From NCBI GenBank assembly GCA_937898415.1, contig CALDLA010000068.1, positions 12,510 to 76,509 of the forward strand: a DNA stretch of 64,000 nt, given 5' to 3'. Positions 14,329 to 22,774 of this stretch are shown here, piece by piece; positions within the stretch are counted from its first letter, which is position 1; every line of letters starts with the position of its first letter. This DNA is from an uncultured Prevotellaceae bacterium. GTDB lineage: Bacteria > Bacteroidota > Bacteroidia > Bacteroidales > Bacteroidaceae. Both the position numbers and the translations under genes were made by a program. The notes below the pieces were generated by a model. It searched no databases and was not told the origin of the DNA. It saw only the letters and a program-made list of their open reading frames with translations.

Positions 14329-14366
14329 ATGAACATATGTTCATTGGCCTTTTCACATATGTTCAT
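14329..14366. repeat. 22-bp-spaced ATGAACATATGTTCAT palindrome pair
   Basis: The perfect 16-bp palindrome at 14329-14344 recurs 22 bp later (14351-14366) with its right half intact. The core matches the pair at 1842-1871. Confidence 0.65.
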
Positions 14367-14411
14367 AGGGGTGAGAACCTATGCAATTTCCTGAAAAAGT
14401 GGGGCAGGAAT

Positions 14412-14442
14412 TTGGAGACTTCAGTTATTTAGTGTATCTTTG
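14412..14442 (+). promoter_or_regulatory. Promoter of the SPFH protein gene
   Basis: TTG (14412-14414), 20 bp, TATCTTTG (14435-14442), then 37 bp to the ATG at 14480. Confidence 0.7.
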
Positions 14443-14479
14443 CACCTGAATTAATGAACCAAAAACAAAACAATCAGTC

Positions 14480-15346
14480 ATGAACATTCCGAATAAGCCG
14501 ATTTATCGGACGCTTGCGATGATGGGAGGAGGCTTTGCCTTGGTGTTAATCTTGTTTGCAACCTGCTGCACAGTTGTGGACTCTGGCGAGGTGGGTATCC
14601 GCTTCCATAAATGGTCGCTCAACGAGCAGGACTACGGAGGCGTGGAAGGAACCTGCAAGGGTTGGGTGTTTTATAACCCCATCACCACCAACGTCTTTAC
14701 TTACCCCACGTTTACGCAGCGAAAGCAGTATGAGACATTCTCGGTGAATGCCAAGGATGCGTCGCTCTTTGAGATGGACCCCACGATTGCCTATCGCATC
14801 AATCCGGAGAAGGCGTGTGACATCTTCACGAAATATCGCGTCGGGGTGAAGGAGCTGGAAGAGGGTTATATCCGCACCTGCATCTATGAGGCCTACCGCA
14901 CCTGCGCCAACCAATATACGTCGGACTCGCTGATGTCGAACCGTGCCAACTTCGAGCGTGACGTCCGTGCCCGTCTGGAGAAGTCGCTGATGTCCGAGGG
15001 ATTCCTGGTAGAGGAGTTTACCAGCAAGATTACCCCGCCGTCGTCGCTGCTCTCGATGATTGACGCCAAGAACACGGCGATACAGAGCGCCCTGAAGGCA
15101 GAGAATGAGGTGAAGGAGGCTGAGGCCAATGCCAAGATTGCCGTTGCCAAGGCTGAGGGTAATGCGCGGGCCATGAAGATCAAGGCCGACGCTGAGGCCT
15201 ACTATAACAGGACTATTGCTGCGTCGCTCTCGCCGATGATCGTCCAGGAGGACATGATTGAGAAGTGGGACGGCAAGATGCCTCAGATCGTAGCCGGCAA
15301 CGGAGGCATGATGATGGACATCTCAAAGGTGATTGGCAGCAAGTAA
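14480..15346 (+). CDS. SPFH/prohibitin-family membrane protein
   Basis: 288 residues. One N-terminal transmembrane segment (about 12-32, MGGGFALVLILFATCCTVV) is followed by an SPFH/Band 7 domain with VDSGEVGIRFHKW. The helical Ala/Glu-rich region after it (KAENEVKEAEANAKIAVAKA, then EGNARAMKIKADAEAYYN) is typical of prohibitin and stomatin proteins. These form membrane-bound rings or scaffolds and often control membrane proteases. It is convergent with the LuxR gene at 15356. The N-terminal LILFATCCT might be read as a lipobox, but a membrane anchor is the usual arrangement. Confidence 0.85.
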   Translation: MNIPNKPIYRTLAMMGGGFALVLILFATCCTVVDSGEVGIRFHKWSLNEQDYGGVEGTCKGWVFYNPITTNVFTYPTFTQRKQYETFSVNAKDASLFEMDPTIAYRINPEKACDIFTKYRVGVKELEEGYIRTCIYEAYRTCANQYTSDSLMSNRANFERDVRARLEKSLMSEGFLVEEFTSKITPPSSLLSMIDAKNTAIQSALKAENEVKEAEANAKIAVAKAEGNARAMKIKADAEAYYNRTIAASLSPMIVQEDMIEKWDGKMPQIVAGNGGMMMDISKVIGSK

Positions 15347-15355
15347 CCGGCAGCC

Positions 15356-15943
15356 CTAAATCTTGTTGATGTCGACATAGCCGTGCATGACGGCATAGAT
15401 GGTGAGGGCAGAGACGGACTTGAAGCCGAGTTTGTCCATGATGTTCTTGCGATGGGTGACGACGGTGGAGAGGCCGATGTTGAGGCGGTCGGCTATCTGC
15501 TTATTGATATATCCCTGAACGATAAGGGACATGACCTCAATCTCGCGGTCGCTCAGAATTTTCTGTTGGAGGGCCTGGGGCATGGGAGGCAGGTTCTTGC
15601 CGCCGGAGTGCGCTCCTTGCTGAAGCATCAGCAGGGAGCGCACTAATTGTTGCTCAGGCACGTTGATGCAAAGGCTGTGGAACTCCGTGAACGGCGAGGC
15701 GGCGTCGAGACCCAACGTCAGGACAATGGTCTTCTGGCGACGAGCGGAGAAGAAGGGACGGTGTCCGAGCACGATGTTCATGGCCACGAAGTAGTGGAAG
15801 TAGTCGTCGGGCTGGTTCGCCTCGAACTCAGCAAAGGAGCCGTAGGTATCGACCGTCATGATGGGTATGACATTCTGCAGCAGTTGTTTCAGTCCGACGG
15901 CTGCTAACGTGTTGGGGTCGATAATGGCTATCTTGGGTCTCAT
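15356..15943 (-). CDS. LuxR/NarL-type response regulator-like transcription factor
   Basis: 195 residues. The N-terminal region (MRPKIAIIDPNTLAAVGLKQLL) resembles a receiver fold, but the acidic pocket is reduced and the usual phospho-acceptor is not obvious. The C-terminal LuxR helix-turn-helix (LSDREIEVMSLIVQGYINKQ, then IADRLNIGLSTVVTHRKNIM) is close to that of the RIC-LuxR protein at 883, including a similar tail (LTIYAVMHGYVDI). Its start overlaps the thiL stop by ATGA, so it is the last gene of the sppA-lpxK-punA-thiL chain. Confidence 0.8.
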   Translation of the reverse strand: MRPKIAIIDPNTLAAVGLKQLLQNVIPIMTVDTYGSFAEFEANQPDDYFHYFVAMNIVLGHRPFFSARRQKTIVLTLGLDAASPFTEFHSLCINVPEQQLVRSLLMLQQGAHSGGKNLPPMPQALQQKILSDREIEVMSLIVQGYINKQIADRLNIGLSTVVTHRKNIMDKLGFKSVSALTIYAVMHGYVDINKI

Positions 15944-17010
15944 TGGTCAAAGTTCCAGCCTTGGGCCTTGAGTTCGAACTCCTGTCCGTCGCGGCTGACA
16001 AGTATGTGACCGTATTTCTGGTCGGTGATATATCCTATGAGGTGGACGTCGTCCATCTCTTCTATTTTCTCGCGGTCGCCGATGGGGACGGTGAACACCA
16101 GTTCGTAGTCCTCGCCACCATTGAGGGCGCAGGTGGTGACGTTCATGTTCAGTTCCTCGGCCATGACGGCAGTCTGGTAGTCGATGGGGATGTTCTTCTC
16201 GAAGATGCGGCAGCCTACGCCTGACTGCTTGCAGATGTGGCGCAACTCGGAGCTGAGCCCGTCGCTGACGTCCATCATGGCTGTGGGGCGTATGCCGGCT
16301 TCGCGTAGCCGCTGGATGATGTCGCCTCGGGCTTCGGCCTGCAACTGGCGTTGCAGGAGGTACTCCTTGCCGCTGAAGTCGGGCTGGAAGTCGGGGGCGG
16401 AGCCGCCCGACGGAGAACCGTTGGGAACGGTTTTCTGATGCTCTTTGAGCATCTGGTAGTAGACGGCCTTCTCGCGCTCCAGTAGTTGGAGGCCCATGTA
16501 GGCGGCACCGAGGTCGCCGCTGACGCAGATGAGGTCGGTGTCGTGGGCGCCGTTGCGATAGACAATGTCCTCCTTGCGGGCTTCGCCGATGCAGGTGATG
16601 CTGATGGCCAGTCCGGTGTAGCTGGAGGTGGTGTCGCCGCCGACGATGTCGACATTCCATTTGTCGCAGGCCAGTCGGATGCCGCTGAAGAGCAGTTCTA
16701 TGTCCTCGACGCTGAAGCGCTTGCTGATGGCCAGCGAGACGGTCATCTGGCGCGGGGTGCCGTTCATGGCAAACACGTCGCTGATGTTCACCATCGCTGC
16801 CTTGTAGCCAAGGTGCTGCAAGTCAATGTAGGTGAGGTCAAAGTGTACGCCCTCCATCAGCAGGTCGGTGGTGACGAGTACTTCACGGTCGGGATATGAG
16901 AGTACGGCGCAGTCGTCGCCTACGCCGTACTTCGTAGAATCGTTTCTGGGTTTCAGTTCTTTTGTGAGGCGGTCGATGAGTCCGAACTCGCCAATCTTTG
17001 CTATTTCCAT
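15940..17010 (-). CDS. thiL: Thiamine-monophosphate kinase
   Basis: 356 residues. ThiL phosphorylates thiamine monophosphate to the pyrophosphate with ATP. Family motifs are clear: GVGDDCAVL, TTDLLMEGVHFD, VNISDVFAMNG, VGGDTTSS, MDVSDGLSSELRHIC and NGGEDYELVF. A hydrophilic insert near residues 188-215 (KTVPNGSPSGGSAPDFQPDF) is longer than usual. The gene overlaps punA upstream by 10 bp and the regulator downstream by 4 bp. The neighbours do not share a pathway, so the coupling is probably structural rather than metabolic. Confidence 0.93.
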   Translation of the reverse strand: MEIAKIGEFGLIDRLTKELKPRNDSTKYGVGDDCAVLSYPDREVLVTTDLLMEGVHFDLTYIDLQHLGYKAAMVNISDVFAMNGTPRQMTVSLAISKRFSVEDIELLFSGIRLACDKWNVDIVGGDTTSSYTGLAISITCIGEARKEDIVYRNGAHDTDLICVSGDLGAAYMGLQLLEREKAVYYQMLKEHQKTVPNGSPSGGSAPDFQPDFSGKEYLLQRQLQAEARGDIIQRLREAGIRPTAMMDVSDGLSSELRHICKQSGVGCRIFEKNIPIDYQTAVMAEELNMNVTTCALNGGEDYELVFTVPIGDREKIEEMDDVHLIGYITDQKYGHILVSRDGQEFELKAQGWNFDQ

Positions 17011-17873
17011 TTATCAGTCGGGTGATCAGTGTTGAATTTAGCGGTGAGGTCAGACTCAACGCGTTCTGAGCGTATAATCATCTCGCGCATGATTTCCGTC
17101 ATCAGCGGCTGTGCCTTGTTGGCAGCTTGTTGTACTTCCTCGTGGCTGACCTCAACAGGCATGTCGAAGCCTCCCAGGTCAGTCACGATGCTAATGCCGA
17201 AGGTGCGGATACCGCAGTGGTGGGCCACGATGACCTCAGGAACGGTGGACATGCCGACAGTGTCGCCACCGAGCAGTCGGTACATCTTGTATTCGGCAGG
17301 GGTCTCGAAGGTGGGACCCTGCAGGCCTACGTAGACGCCGTGCTGCAGGCGGATGTCCTTTTCCCTGGCTATCTCGAAGGCCAGGCTGATGAGGTTGTGG
17401 TCGTAGGTCTCGTGCATGTCGGGGAACCGGGGACCGGTAGGGAAGTTCTTTCCGCGAAGGGGGTGTTCGGGGAACATATTGATATGGTCGGTAATGACCA
17501 TCAGGTCGCCGATGTGGAACTGTGGGTTCATGCCTCCGGCAGCATTGGAGACGAAGAGCGTCTTGATGCCTAACTCATACATGACACGTACCGGGAAGGT
17601 CACCTCCTTCATGGAATAGCCCTCATAGTAATGAAAGCGTCCCTGCATGGCCATGATGTCGACACCGCCGAGTCTTCCGAAGATGAGTTTGCCGGAATGT
17701 CCCTCAACGGTGGATACCGGGAAGTTGGGGATTTCGCCGTAAGGGAATTCGTACTTGTCAGTTATTTCTGAAGCTAATTGTCCGAGGCCTGTTCCCAGGA
17801 CGATGGCCGTCTTTGGACTTGTGGTCATCCTTTCTCTTAGCCAAGATGCTGTTTCTTGAATTTTTGCGTACAT
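17001..17873 (-). CDS. punA: Purine-nucleoside phosphorylase
   Basis: 290 residues. The enzyme splits purine nucleosides with phosphate into base and ribose-1-phosphate. Visible motifs are VLGTGLG, EGHSGKLIFG, MQGRFHYYEGY, SNAAGGMNP, GPTFETPAEYKMY and VGMSTVPEVIVAHHCG, matching the trimeric PNP family at full length. Its first 38 codons overlap the end of lpxK by 116 bp in another frame, and the N-terminus looks like genuine PNP sequence, so the long overlap is probably real. Confidence 0.93.
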   Translation of the reverse strand: MYAKIQETASWLRERMTTSPKTAIVLGTGLGQLASEITDKYEFPYGEIPNFPVSTVEGHSGKLIFGRLGGVDIMAMQGRFHYYEGYSMKEVTFPVRVMYELGIKTLFVSNAAGGMNPQFHIGDLMVITDHINMFPEHPLRGKNFPTGPRFPDMHETYDHNLISLAFEIAREKDIRLQHGVYVGLQGPTFETPAEYKMYRLLGGDTVGMSTVPEVIVAHHCGIRTFGISIVTDLGGFDMPVEVSHEEVQQAANKAQPLMTEIMREMIIRSERVESDLTAKFNTDHPTDKWK

Positions 17874-18930
17874 AAGCTATAATGTTTTGATTAAATGATT
17901 CTTCCTGGTCCTGCATGAAACTGATACGGATGGGCAGCGAGTAGAGGTGCTGCCTGACCTCGTCGCTGAGACCCTCAACGGCGGTCAGCCGGGCGGCGTC
18001 TTTCTCAGTGGTGACAATCAGCTTGGGCGACGGCATCGCCTCAAAGGTCTCATTGATGCGGCTGATGTCCTTGCGCCTGAAGTTATGGTGGTCGCTGAAG
18101 GTCATGGTCTGCAGGCTCTTGACCTGTGGGGTCAGGTCCTCGGTCATCTGCCGAGGCGAGGCGATGCCCGTCACCAGCAGTACGTTCTGCTGGCCGAGCT
18201 GCGGTGCCGCCGCACGGGACTTGCCGAACACGGGGCGCAACGGCTCGTAAGTAAGGGTGGTGAAGAAGAGCTTCTGATAGGGGAACAGTCCCATCGCCTT
18301 GGTGATGACCCGGTACTCCATGGGTTTCAGTTCCTTGGGGCATTTCGTCACGATGACGATGTCAGCTCGGTTCTTACCCTTCATCGGTTCGCGCAACCGG
18401 CCTGCCGGCATCAGCTTGTCGTAGATGATGAGCCGGTGATAGTCGACGAGCAGGATGTTGATGCCCGGCTTGACGTAGCGGTGCTGGAAGGCATCGTCCA
18501 GCAGGATGACGTCAATCTCCTTGTTGCCGCTGTTGTCGCTTGTCAGTTGCTGGATGGCCCTGTTCCTGTTGCCGTCAACTGCGACGGTGATGCCGGGGAA
18601 CTTCTGCTTCATCTGGTAGGGTTCATCGCCAATCATCTTCATGGGCGTCTCGGCACTGGCCAGGACGAATCCGCTGCTTTTGCGCTTGTAACCTCGGCTG
18701 ACGACCGCAATGTTCAATTCGTCCTTGAGGAGCCGTATGAGGTACTCTACATGCGGCGTCTTGCCCGTTCCTCCGACGGTGATGTTGCCCACCGAGATGA
18801 CAGGCACGGTATATGCCTGGCTCTTCAGGACTCCTACGTCAAACAGGAAGTTCCTGAATTTCACGCCTATACTGTAGAGCCAGCTCAGCGGCAGCAGCCA
18901 TTCGTTGATTTTGATGAAGTCGCCTTCCAT
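17758..18930 (-). CDS. lpxK: Tetraacyldisaccharide 4'-kinase (lipid A synthesis)
   Basis: 390 residues. LpxK phosphorylates the 4' position of the lipid A disaccharide at the inner face of the inner membrane. The Walker A-type motif is GNITVGGTGKTPHVEYL, with SRGYKRK and later LLDDAFQHRYV, LREPMKGKNRADIVIVTKCP and FSDHHNF, all family-typical. A membrane-associating N-terminus (WLLPLSWLYSIGVKFRN) is present. The C-terminus overlaps punA by 116 bp. It starts two bases after the sppA stop and is cotranscribed with it. Confidence 0.92.
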   Translation of the reverse strand: MEGDFIKINEWLLPLSWLYSIGVKFRNFLFDVGVLKSQAYTVPVISVGNITVGGTGKTPHVEYLIRLLKDELNIAVVSRGYKRKSSGFVLASAETPMKMIGDEPYQMKQKFPGITVAVDGNRNRAIQQLTSDNSGNKEIDVILLDDAFQHRYVKPGINILLVDYHRLIIYDKLMPAGRLREPMKGKNRADIVIVTKCPKELKPMEYRVITKAMGLFPYQKLFFTTLTYEPLRPVFGKSRAAAPQLGQQNVLLVTGIASPRQMTEDLTPQVKSLQTMTFSDHHNFRRKDISRINETFEAMPSPKLIVTTEKDAARLTAVEGLSDEVRQHLYSLPIRISFMQDQEESFNQNIIAYVRKNSRNSILAKRKDDHKSKDGHRPGNRPRTISFRNN

Positions 18931-18932
18931 AA

Positions 18933-20720
18933 TTAAAAGTTCAGCAGATAGGGAAGGCGGGCCTGCAGCCGGTTGCGCTGCTGGTCGCGGCGGGCGTTGA
19001 GCATAGGCTCATAGAACTCACCCAACAGCTCGCGCAGTTCGCCGTCGAGGTAGGTGCCGCGCTTCTCGTCCATATTCATGAACTGCTCGTACCAGGGTGC
19101 AGGCTCCGGGTAGCTCTTCTTATGGTATTCTGAGAGCTTGGCCAGTTCAGCAGCCTTCTTGACGGCATCGTCCAGCGAGCCAATCTTGTCGACCAGTTTG
19201 ATGGGGAGGGCGTCGGTAGCTAACCAGACACGGCCCTGGGCTATCTCATGCACCTGGTCGCGGGTCATCTTGCGGCCTTCGGCCACGATGCTGAGGAATG
19301 TTTCGTATCCGCGGTCCACATACGTCTGCATGAACTTCAGTTCCTTGGCGTTGTCCTTGCCGAATACCAGGTTTTCCTCGAAGTCGGTGTACTGGTTGGT
19401 CTTGGTGCCGTCGAAAGTAACGCCCAGTTTGTCGGTTACCAGTTCAGAGACATTGGGAATCAGTCCGAAGATGCCGATGCTGCCCGTAATGGTGGTGGGC
19501 TCGGCAAAGATATAGTCGCCGTAGGCACTCATCATATAGCCGCCCGAGGCTGCGAGTCCGCCCATAGAAATAACTACCGGCTTCTTGGTTTTCAGCTGGG
19601 TGATGGCGTGGGCTATCTGCTCAGAGGCTACGGCACTGCCGCCCGGTGAGTTCACACGGATCACAACGGCCTTCACGTCGTCGTCCTTGGCCAGCTTGTT
19701 GAGGTCGTCAACGGTCTCCTTGCCTATGATGCTGTGCTCGGTGGCAAAGAGGCTGGTTGACTGGTCGATGATTTCCCCGTAGGCGTAGTAGACAGCCACT
19801 TCGTCGCCCTTGTCCTCGTCCTTGGCGGGCAGGGCTATCATGTCGCTGAGCAACAGTTGGTTGATATCGTCGTCATCCGTCTTCAGCATTCCCTTGACGG
19901 CGGTCTTGGCACCCTCCGGGTAGCACAGGCGGTCAATCAGTCCGCTCTTCAGGTAGTCAGCCGGATTGGCAAAGGTCAGGATGCTGTCGCTGACCAGCTG
20001 GTCTATTTGCTCGGCGGTCAGCTTGCTGCGGTTTTCGGCAATGTCCTTCAGCATGTGCTTCCAGATGCCCTGCTGGTAGGCCTCAGTCTGTTCGCGGTTT
20101 TCAGGGCTCATGTCCTTACGGGTGACACTCTCGACGGCACCCTTGTACTTGCCGACGCGAACAGCCTGGTATCTGACACCTAACTTCTCGTAGAGTCCGG
20201 TCATGAACTCGCGCTTGCCGCCGATACCCTTCAGTTCAATCATGCCCGTCTTGTTCAGCAGGATGCTGTCGGCCACTGAAGCCACGTAGTAGGCCTGCTG
20301 GGTGTAGTTGTCGGCATAGGCAATAATCCACTTGCCGCTCTTCTTGAAGTCCTTCAGGGCGTCGCGCATCTGCTGAGCGGTTGCCGGCGAGTCGAACTGA
20401 GCGAGTCCGCCTTCTATATAAATACCCTTGATGTCTTCGTTTTTCTTAGCCTTGCGGATGCTGGCGATGACGTCGTCAAGCCCCATGACCTCCATGTCGT
20501 TGCCGCTCAGTATGATGTCTAACGGCGTACCTTCCTCCGTGCGTTCCGTCACGCTGCCGTTCAGCTTCAGCACGAAGACTGAGTTGTCCTTTACCTGTGT
20601 TTCGGAACTGCCTGCCGCAGCCATTCCGGCCAGTGAGATGATGAACACGATACCCGCAATGAAGGTAAAGATAATCAAACCACAAATGGTGGCCAAAGTG
20701 TACTTCAAGAAACTTTTCAT
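18933..20720 (-). CDS. sppA: Signal peptide peptidase SppA, 67 kDa type
   Basis: 595 residues from the ATG at 20718-20720 (MKSFLKYTLATICGLIIFTF); a longer frame from 20747 would begin on the -7 box. One N-terminal transmembrane helix is followed by two S49 protease repeats. The general-base Lys region is VRVGKYKGAVE in the first half, and the nucleophile Ser region is MGGLAASGGYMMSAYGD in the second, with NSPGGSAVASEQI before it. SppA degrades cleaved signal peptides and other membrane peptides. It heads the leftward chain sppA-lpxK-punA-thiL-luxR. Confidence 0.93.
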   Translation of the reverse strand: MKSFLKYTLATICGLIIFTFIAGIVFIISLAGMAAAGSSETQVKDNSVFVLKLNGSVTERTEEGTPLDIILSGNDMEVMGLDDVIASIRKAKKNEDIKGIYIEGGLAQFDSPATAQQMRDALKDFKKSGKWIIAYADNYTQQAYYVASVADSILLNKTGMIELKGIGGKREFMTGLYEKLGVRYQAVRVGKYKGAVESVTRKDMSPENREQTEAYQQGIWKHMLKDIAENRSKLTAEQIDQLVSDSILTFANPADYLKSGLIDRLCYPEGAKTAVKGMLKTDDDDINQLLLSDMIALPAKDEDKGDEVAVYYAYGEIIDQSTSLFATEHSIIGKETVDDLNKLAKDDDVKAVVIRVNSPGGSAVASEQIAHAITQLKTKKPVVISMGGLAASGGYMMSAYGDYIFAEPTTITGSIGIFGLIPNVSELVTDKLGVTFDGTKTNQYTDFEENLVFGKDNAKELKFMQTYVDRGYETFLSIVAEGRKMTRDQVHEIAQGRVWLATDALPIKLVDKIGSLDDAVKKAAELAKLSEYHKKSYPEPAPWYEQFMNMDEKRGTYLDGELRELLGEFYEPMLNARRDQQRNRLQARLPYLLNF

Positions 20721-20746
20721 AATACCAATTATTAAAAATATGCGCA

Positions 20747-20779
20747 CAAAGATACTACTTTTTTCGTTATTATCATCAA
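20747..20779 (-). promoter_or_regulatory. Promoter of the sppA chain
   Basis: On the minus strand TATCTTTG lies at 20747-20754. A TTG at 20777-20779 is 22 bp upstream, slightly longer than the usual 20. It is divergent from the GH28 gene, whose likely -7 box is TATTTTTG at 20798-20805. Confidence 0.55.
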
Positions 20780-20838
20780 AATATCAAAATTATTTGTTAT
20801 TTTTGCAGCATAAAACTATAACTAAAACAAAGAAAGCA

Positions 20839-22176
20839 ATGAAATTCAGTACTTTTCTGTCGTTGATGCTTGTAATTTCGTGTGTCACGGCAAGCAGTAA
20901 GACAAAGGTGAAAAAACAAGAGTTGTGGCCCGACGGGACGCCCGTTGCCGAGTGGTTTTCCGACACCACGCGTGTTGACCTCTCCGGTCTGAAGCGCTAT
21001 GTGGTGACCGACTATGGTGTTGACGGCTATTCTGGTGATGTTCAGACGCAGGCCCTTCAGGCCGTCATCGACCGTTGTGCGCAGGAGGGTGGGGGCGTGG
21101 TCGTCATTCCCCGTGGTACCTTCATCTCAGGTTCGCTTTTCTTCAAGCCGAAGACTCATCTGCTCATTGAGGAAGGCGGCGAACTGCAGGGCAGTACCCG
21201 TATCAAGCATTTCCCGGTAGTCAAGACCCGTATGGAGGGACAGACGCTCGACTACTTCGCCGCCTTGGTGAATGCCGATGGCGTTGACGGGTTTACCATT
21301 ACCGGTCCCGGCACCATCAACGGCAACGGCCAGCCCTATTGGGAGGAGTTCTGGATTCGCCGTAAATATAATAAGAACTGTACGAACCTGGAGGCCATGC
21401 GCCCACGCAACGTGTACATTTCTAATAGTAAGAACGTGACGGTGCAGGATGTGAAGATCATCAACTCGCCCTTCTGGACCAACCACCTCTACCGCTGCGA
21501 GAATGTTCGCTACCTGGGCTGTTTCATCTATGCTCCTACGGAGAACGTGACGCCCGTTGACCCTAAGCGCGGTGCCCCGTCGAGCGACGCCATCGACCTC
21601 GATGTCTGCAAGAATGTGCTCATTCATGGCTGCTATATGCACGTCAATGATGATGCCGTCGTGCTGAAGGGCGGTAAGGGGACCTGGGCTGACCGGGACG
21701 AGAACAACGGCCCCAACGAGAACATCCTTATCGAGGACTGTACCTATGGCAAGGTTCATGGCTGTCTGACCCTCGGTTCTGAGTCGCTCCACGACCGTAA
21801 TGTAGTCTTGCGGCGCATCCACGTCAAGGCGGCCACCCGTGTCCTCTGGCTCAAGATGCGTCCCGACACGCCGCAACACTATGAGTATGTCACCGTTGAG
21901 GATATCACCGGACAGTGCGGCTCGTTCCTCGTCGTCCGTCCCTGGACGCAGTTCTTCAAACCCGAAGAACGTGAGGACATGCCGCTGTCACAGTGCAATA
22001 ACATCACCATCCGCAATATCCAGATGACGACGAAGAACTTTTTTGATGTAGGGAAGAGCGACAAGTACCGCCTCACGGACTTCACCTTTGAAAACATCAG
22101 CGTGAAGGACGAAAAGAAGGCTTATGACTCGTCGCTCATCGAAAACTGTACATCCAGGAATGTCAATATCCAGTAA
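20839..22176 (+). CDS. Glycoside hydrolase family 28 (polygalacturonase-like)
   Basis: 445 residues from ATG 20839. The N-terminus MKFSTFLSLMLVISCVTAS is a signal peptide with a possible lipobox (LVISC). The right-handed beta-helix shows the GH28 pattern: NSPFWTNHLY, HVNDDAVVLKGG with its Asp pair, VHGCLTLGSES and VLWLKMRPD. Such enzymes cleave galacturonan or rhamnogalacturonan in the periplasm or at the cell surface. The gene stands alone with its own promoter near 20798 and is convergent with rubrerythrin. The exact pectin linkage is not predictable. Confidence 0.9.
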   Translation: MKFSTFLSLMLVISCVTASSKTKVKKQELWPDGTPVAEWFSDTTRVDLSGLKRYVVTDYGVDGYSGDVQTQALQAVIDRCAQEGGGVVVIPRGTFISGSLFFKPKTHLLIEEGGELQGSTRIKHFPVVKTRMEGQTLDYFAALVNADGVDGFTITGPGTINGNGQPYWEEFWIRRKYNKNCTNLEAMRPRNVYISNSKNVTVQDVKIINSPFWTNHLYRCENVRYLGCFIYAPTENVTPVDPKRGAPSSDAIDLDVCKNVLIHGCYMHVNDDAVVLKGGKGTWADRDENNGPNENILIEDCTYGKVHGCLTLGSESLHDRNVVLRRIHVKAATRVLWLKMRPDTPQHYEYVTVEDITGQCGSFLVVRPWTQFFKPEEREDMPLSQCNNITIRNIQMTTKNFFDVGKSDKYRLTDFTFENISVKDEKKAYDSSLIENCTSRNVNIQ

Positions 22177-22188
22177 GGCCGGACGGTA

Positions 22189-22731
22189 TTAATAGTTCTC
22201 GGCCTTCACCTGGAAGTAAGCCTGCGGATGGTTGCAGACGGGGCACTCCTCGGGAGCCTTCTTGCCTACAACAATGTGTCCGCAGTTGGAGCACTGCCAG
22301 ATGACGTCGCCGTCCTTTGAGAAGACGCGCTCCTTCTGGATGTTGTCCAACAGTTTGCGGTAGCGCTCCTCATGTTCCTTCTCGATGGCGGCTACGCCCT
22401 CGAACTTCTCGGCAATCTCGTCAAAGCCTTCCTCGCGGGCCTCCTTGGCCATGCGGGCATACATGTCGGTCCACTCGAAGTTCTCGCCGCCGGCGGCAGC
22501 CTCCAAGTTCTCGGGAGTACTCTTGATGGCACCGCCCTCCAAGAGCTTGAACCACATCTTGGCGTGCTCCTTCTCATTGGCAGCCGTCTCCTCGAAGATG
22601 GCGGCTATCTGTACGTAGCCGTCCTTCTTGGCCTTCGAAGCCCAATAGGTGTACTTGTTACGTGCCATTGACTCACCTGCGAAAGCTTCTTGCAGGTTTT
22701 TCTCGGTTTTTGTTCCTTTCAGTTCTTTCAT
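22189..22731 (-). CDS. rbr: Rubrerythrin
   Basis: 180 residues. The diiron four-helix domain shows FAGESMARNKY, ETAANEKEHAKMW and AIEKEHEERY. The C-terminal rubredoxin-like domain has CSNCGH and CPVCNHP. Rubrerythrin reduces hydrogen peroxide in the cytoplasm of anaerobes using electrons from rubredoxin or NADH-linked reductases. The preceding gene ends 44 bp upstream. I see no clear TAnnTTTG box in that gap. Confidence 0.95.
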   Translation of the reverse strand: MKELKGTKTEKNLQEAFAGESMARNKYTYWASKAKKDGYVQIAAIFEETAANEKEHAKMWFKLLEGGAIKSTPENLEAAAGGENFEWTDMYARMAKEAREEGFDEIAEKFEGVAAIEKEHEERYRKLLDNIQKERVFSKDGDVIWQCSNCGHIVVGKKAPEECPVCNHPQAYFQVKAENY

Positions 22732-22774
22732 AGTTGTTACTTTTTTAGGGTTATTTGAATGTTGGGGTTATTGA

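Noticed and set aside
1840..14480. Integrative element with its own integrase, or prophage
   Set aside because: No integrase, relaxase, transposase, tRNA target or phage structural gene was found, despite the direct repeats and accessory genes.
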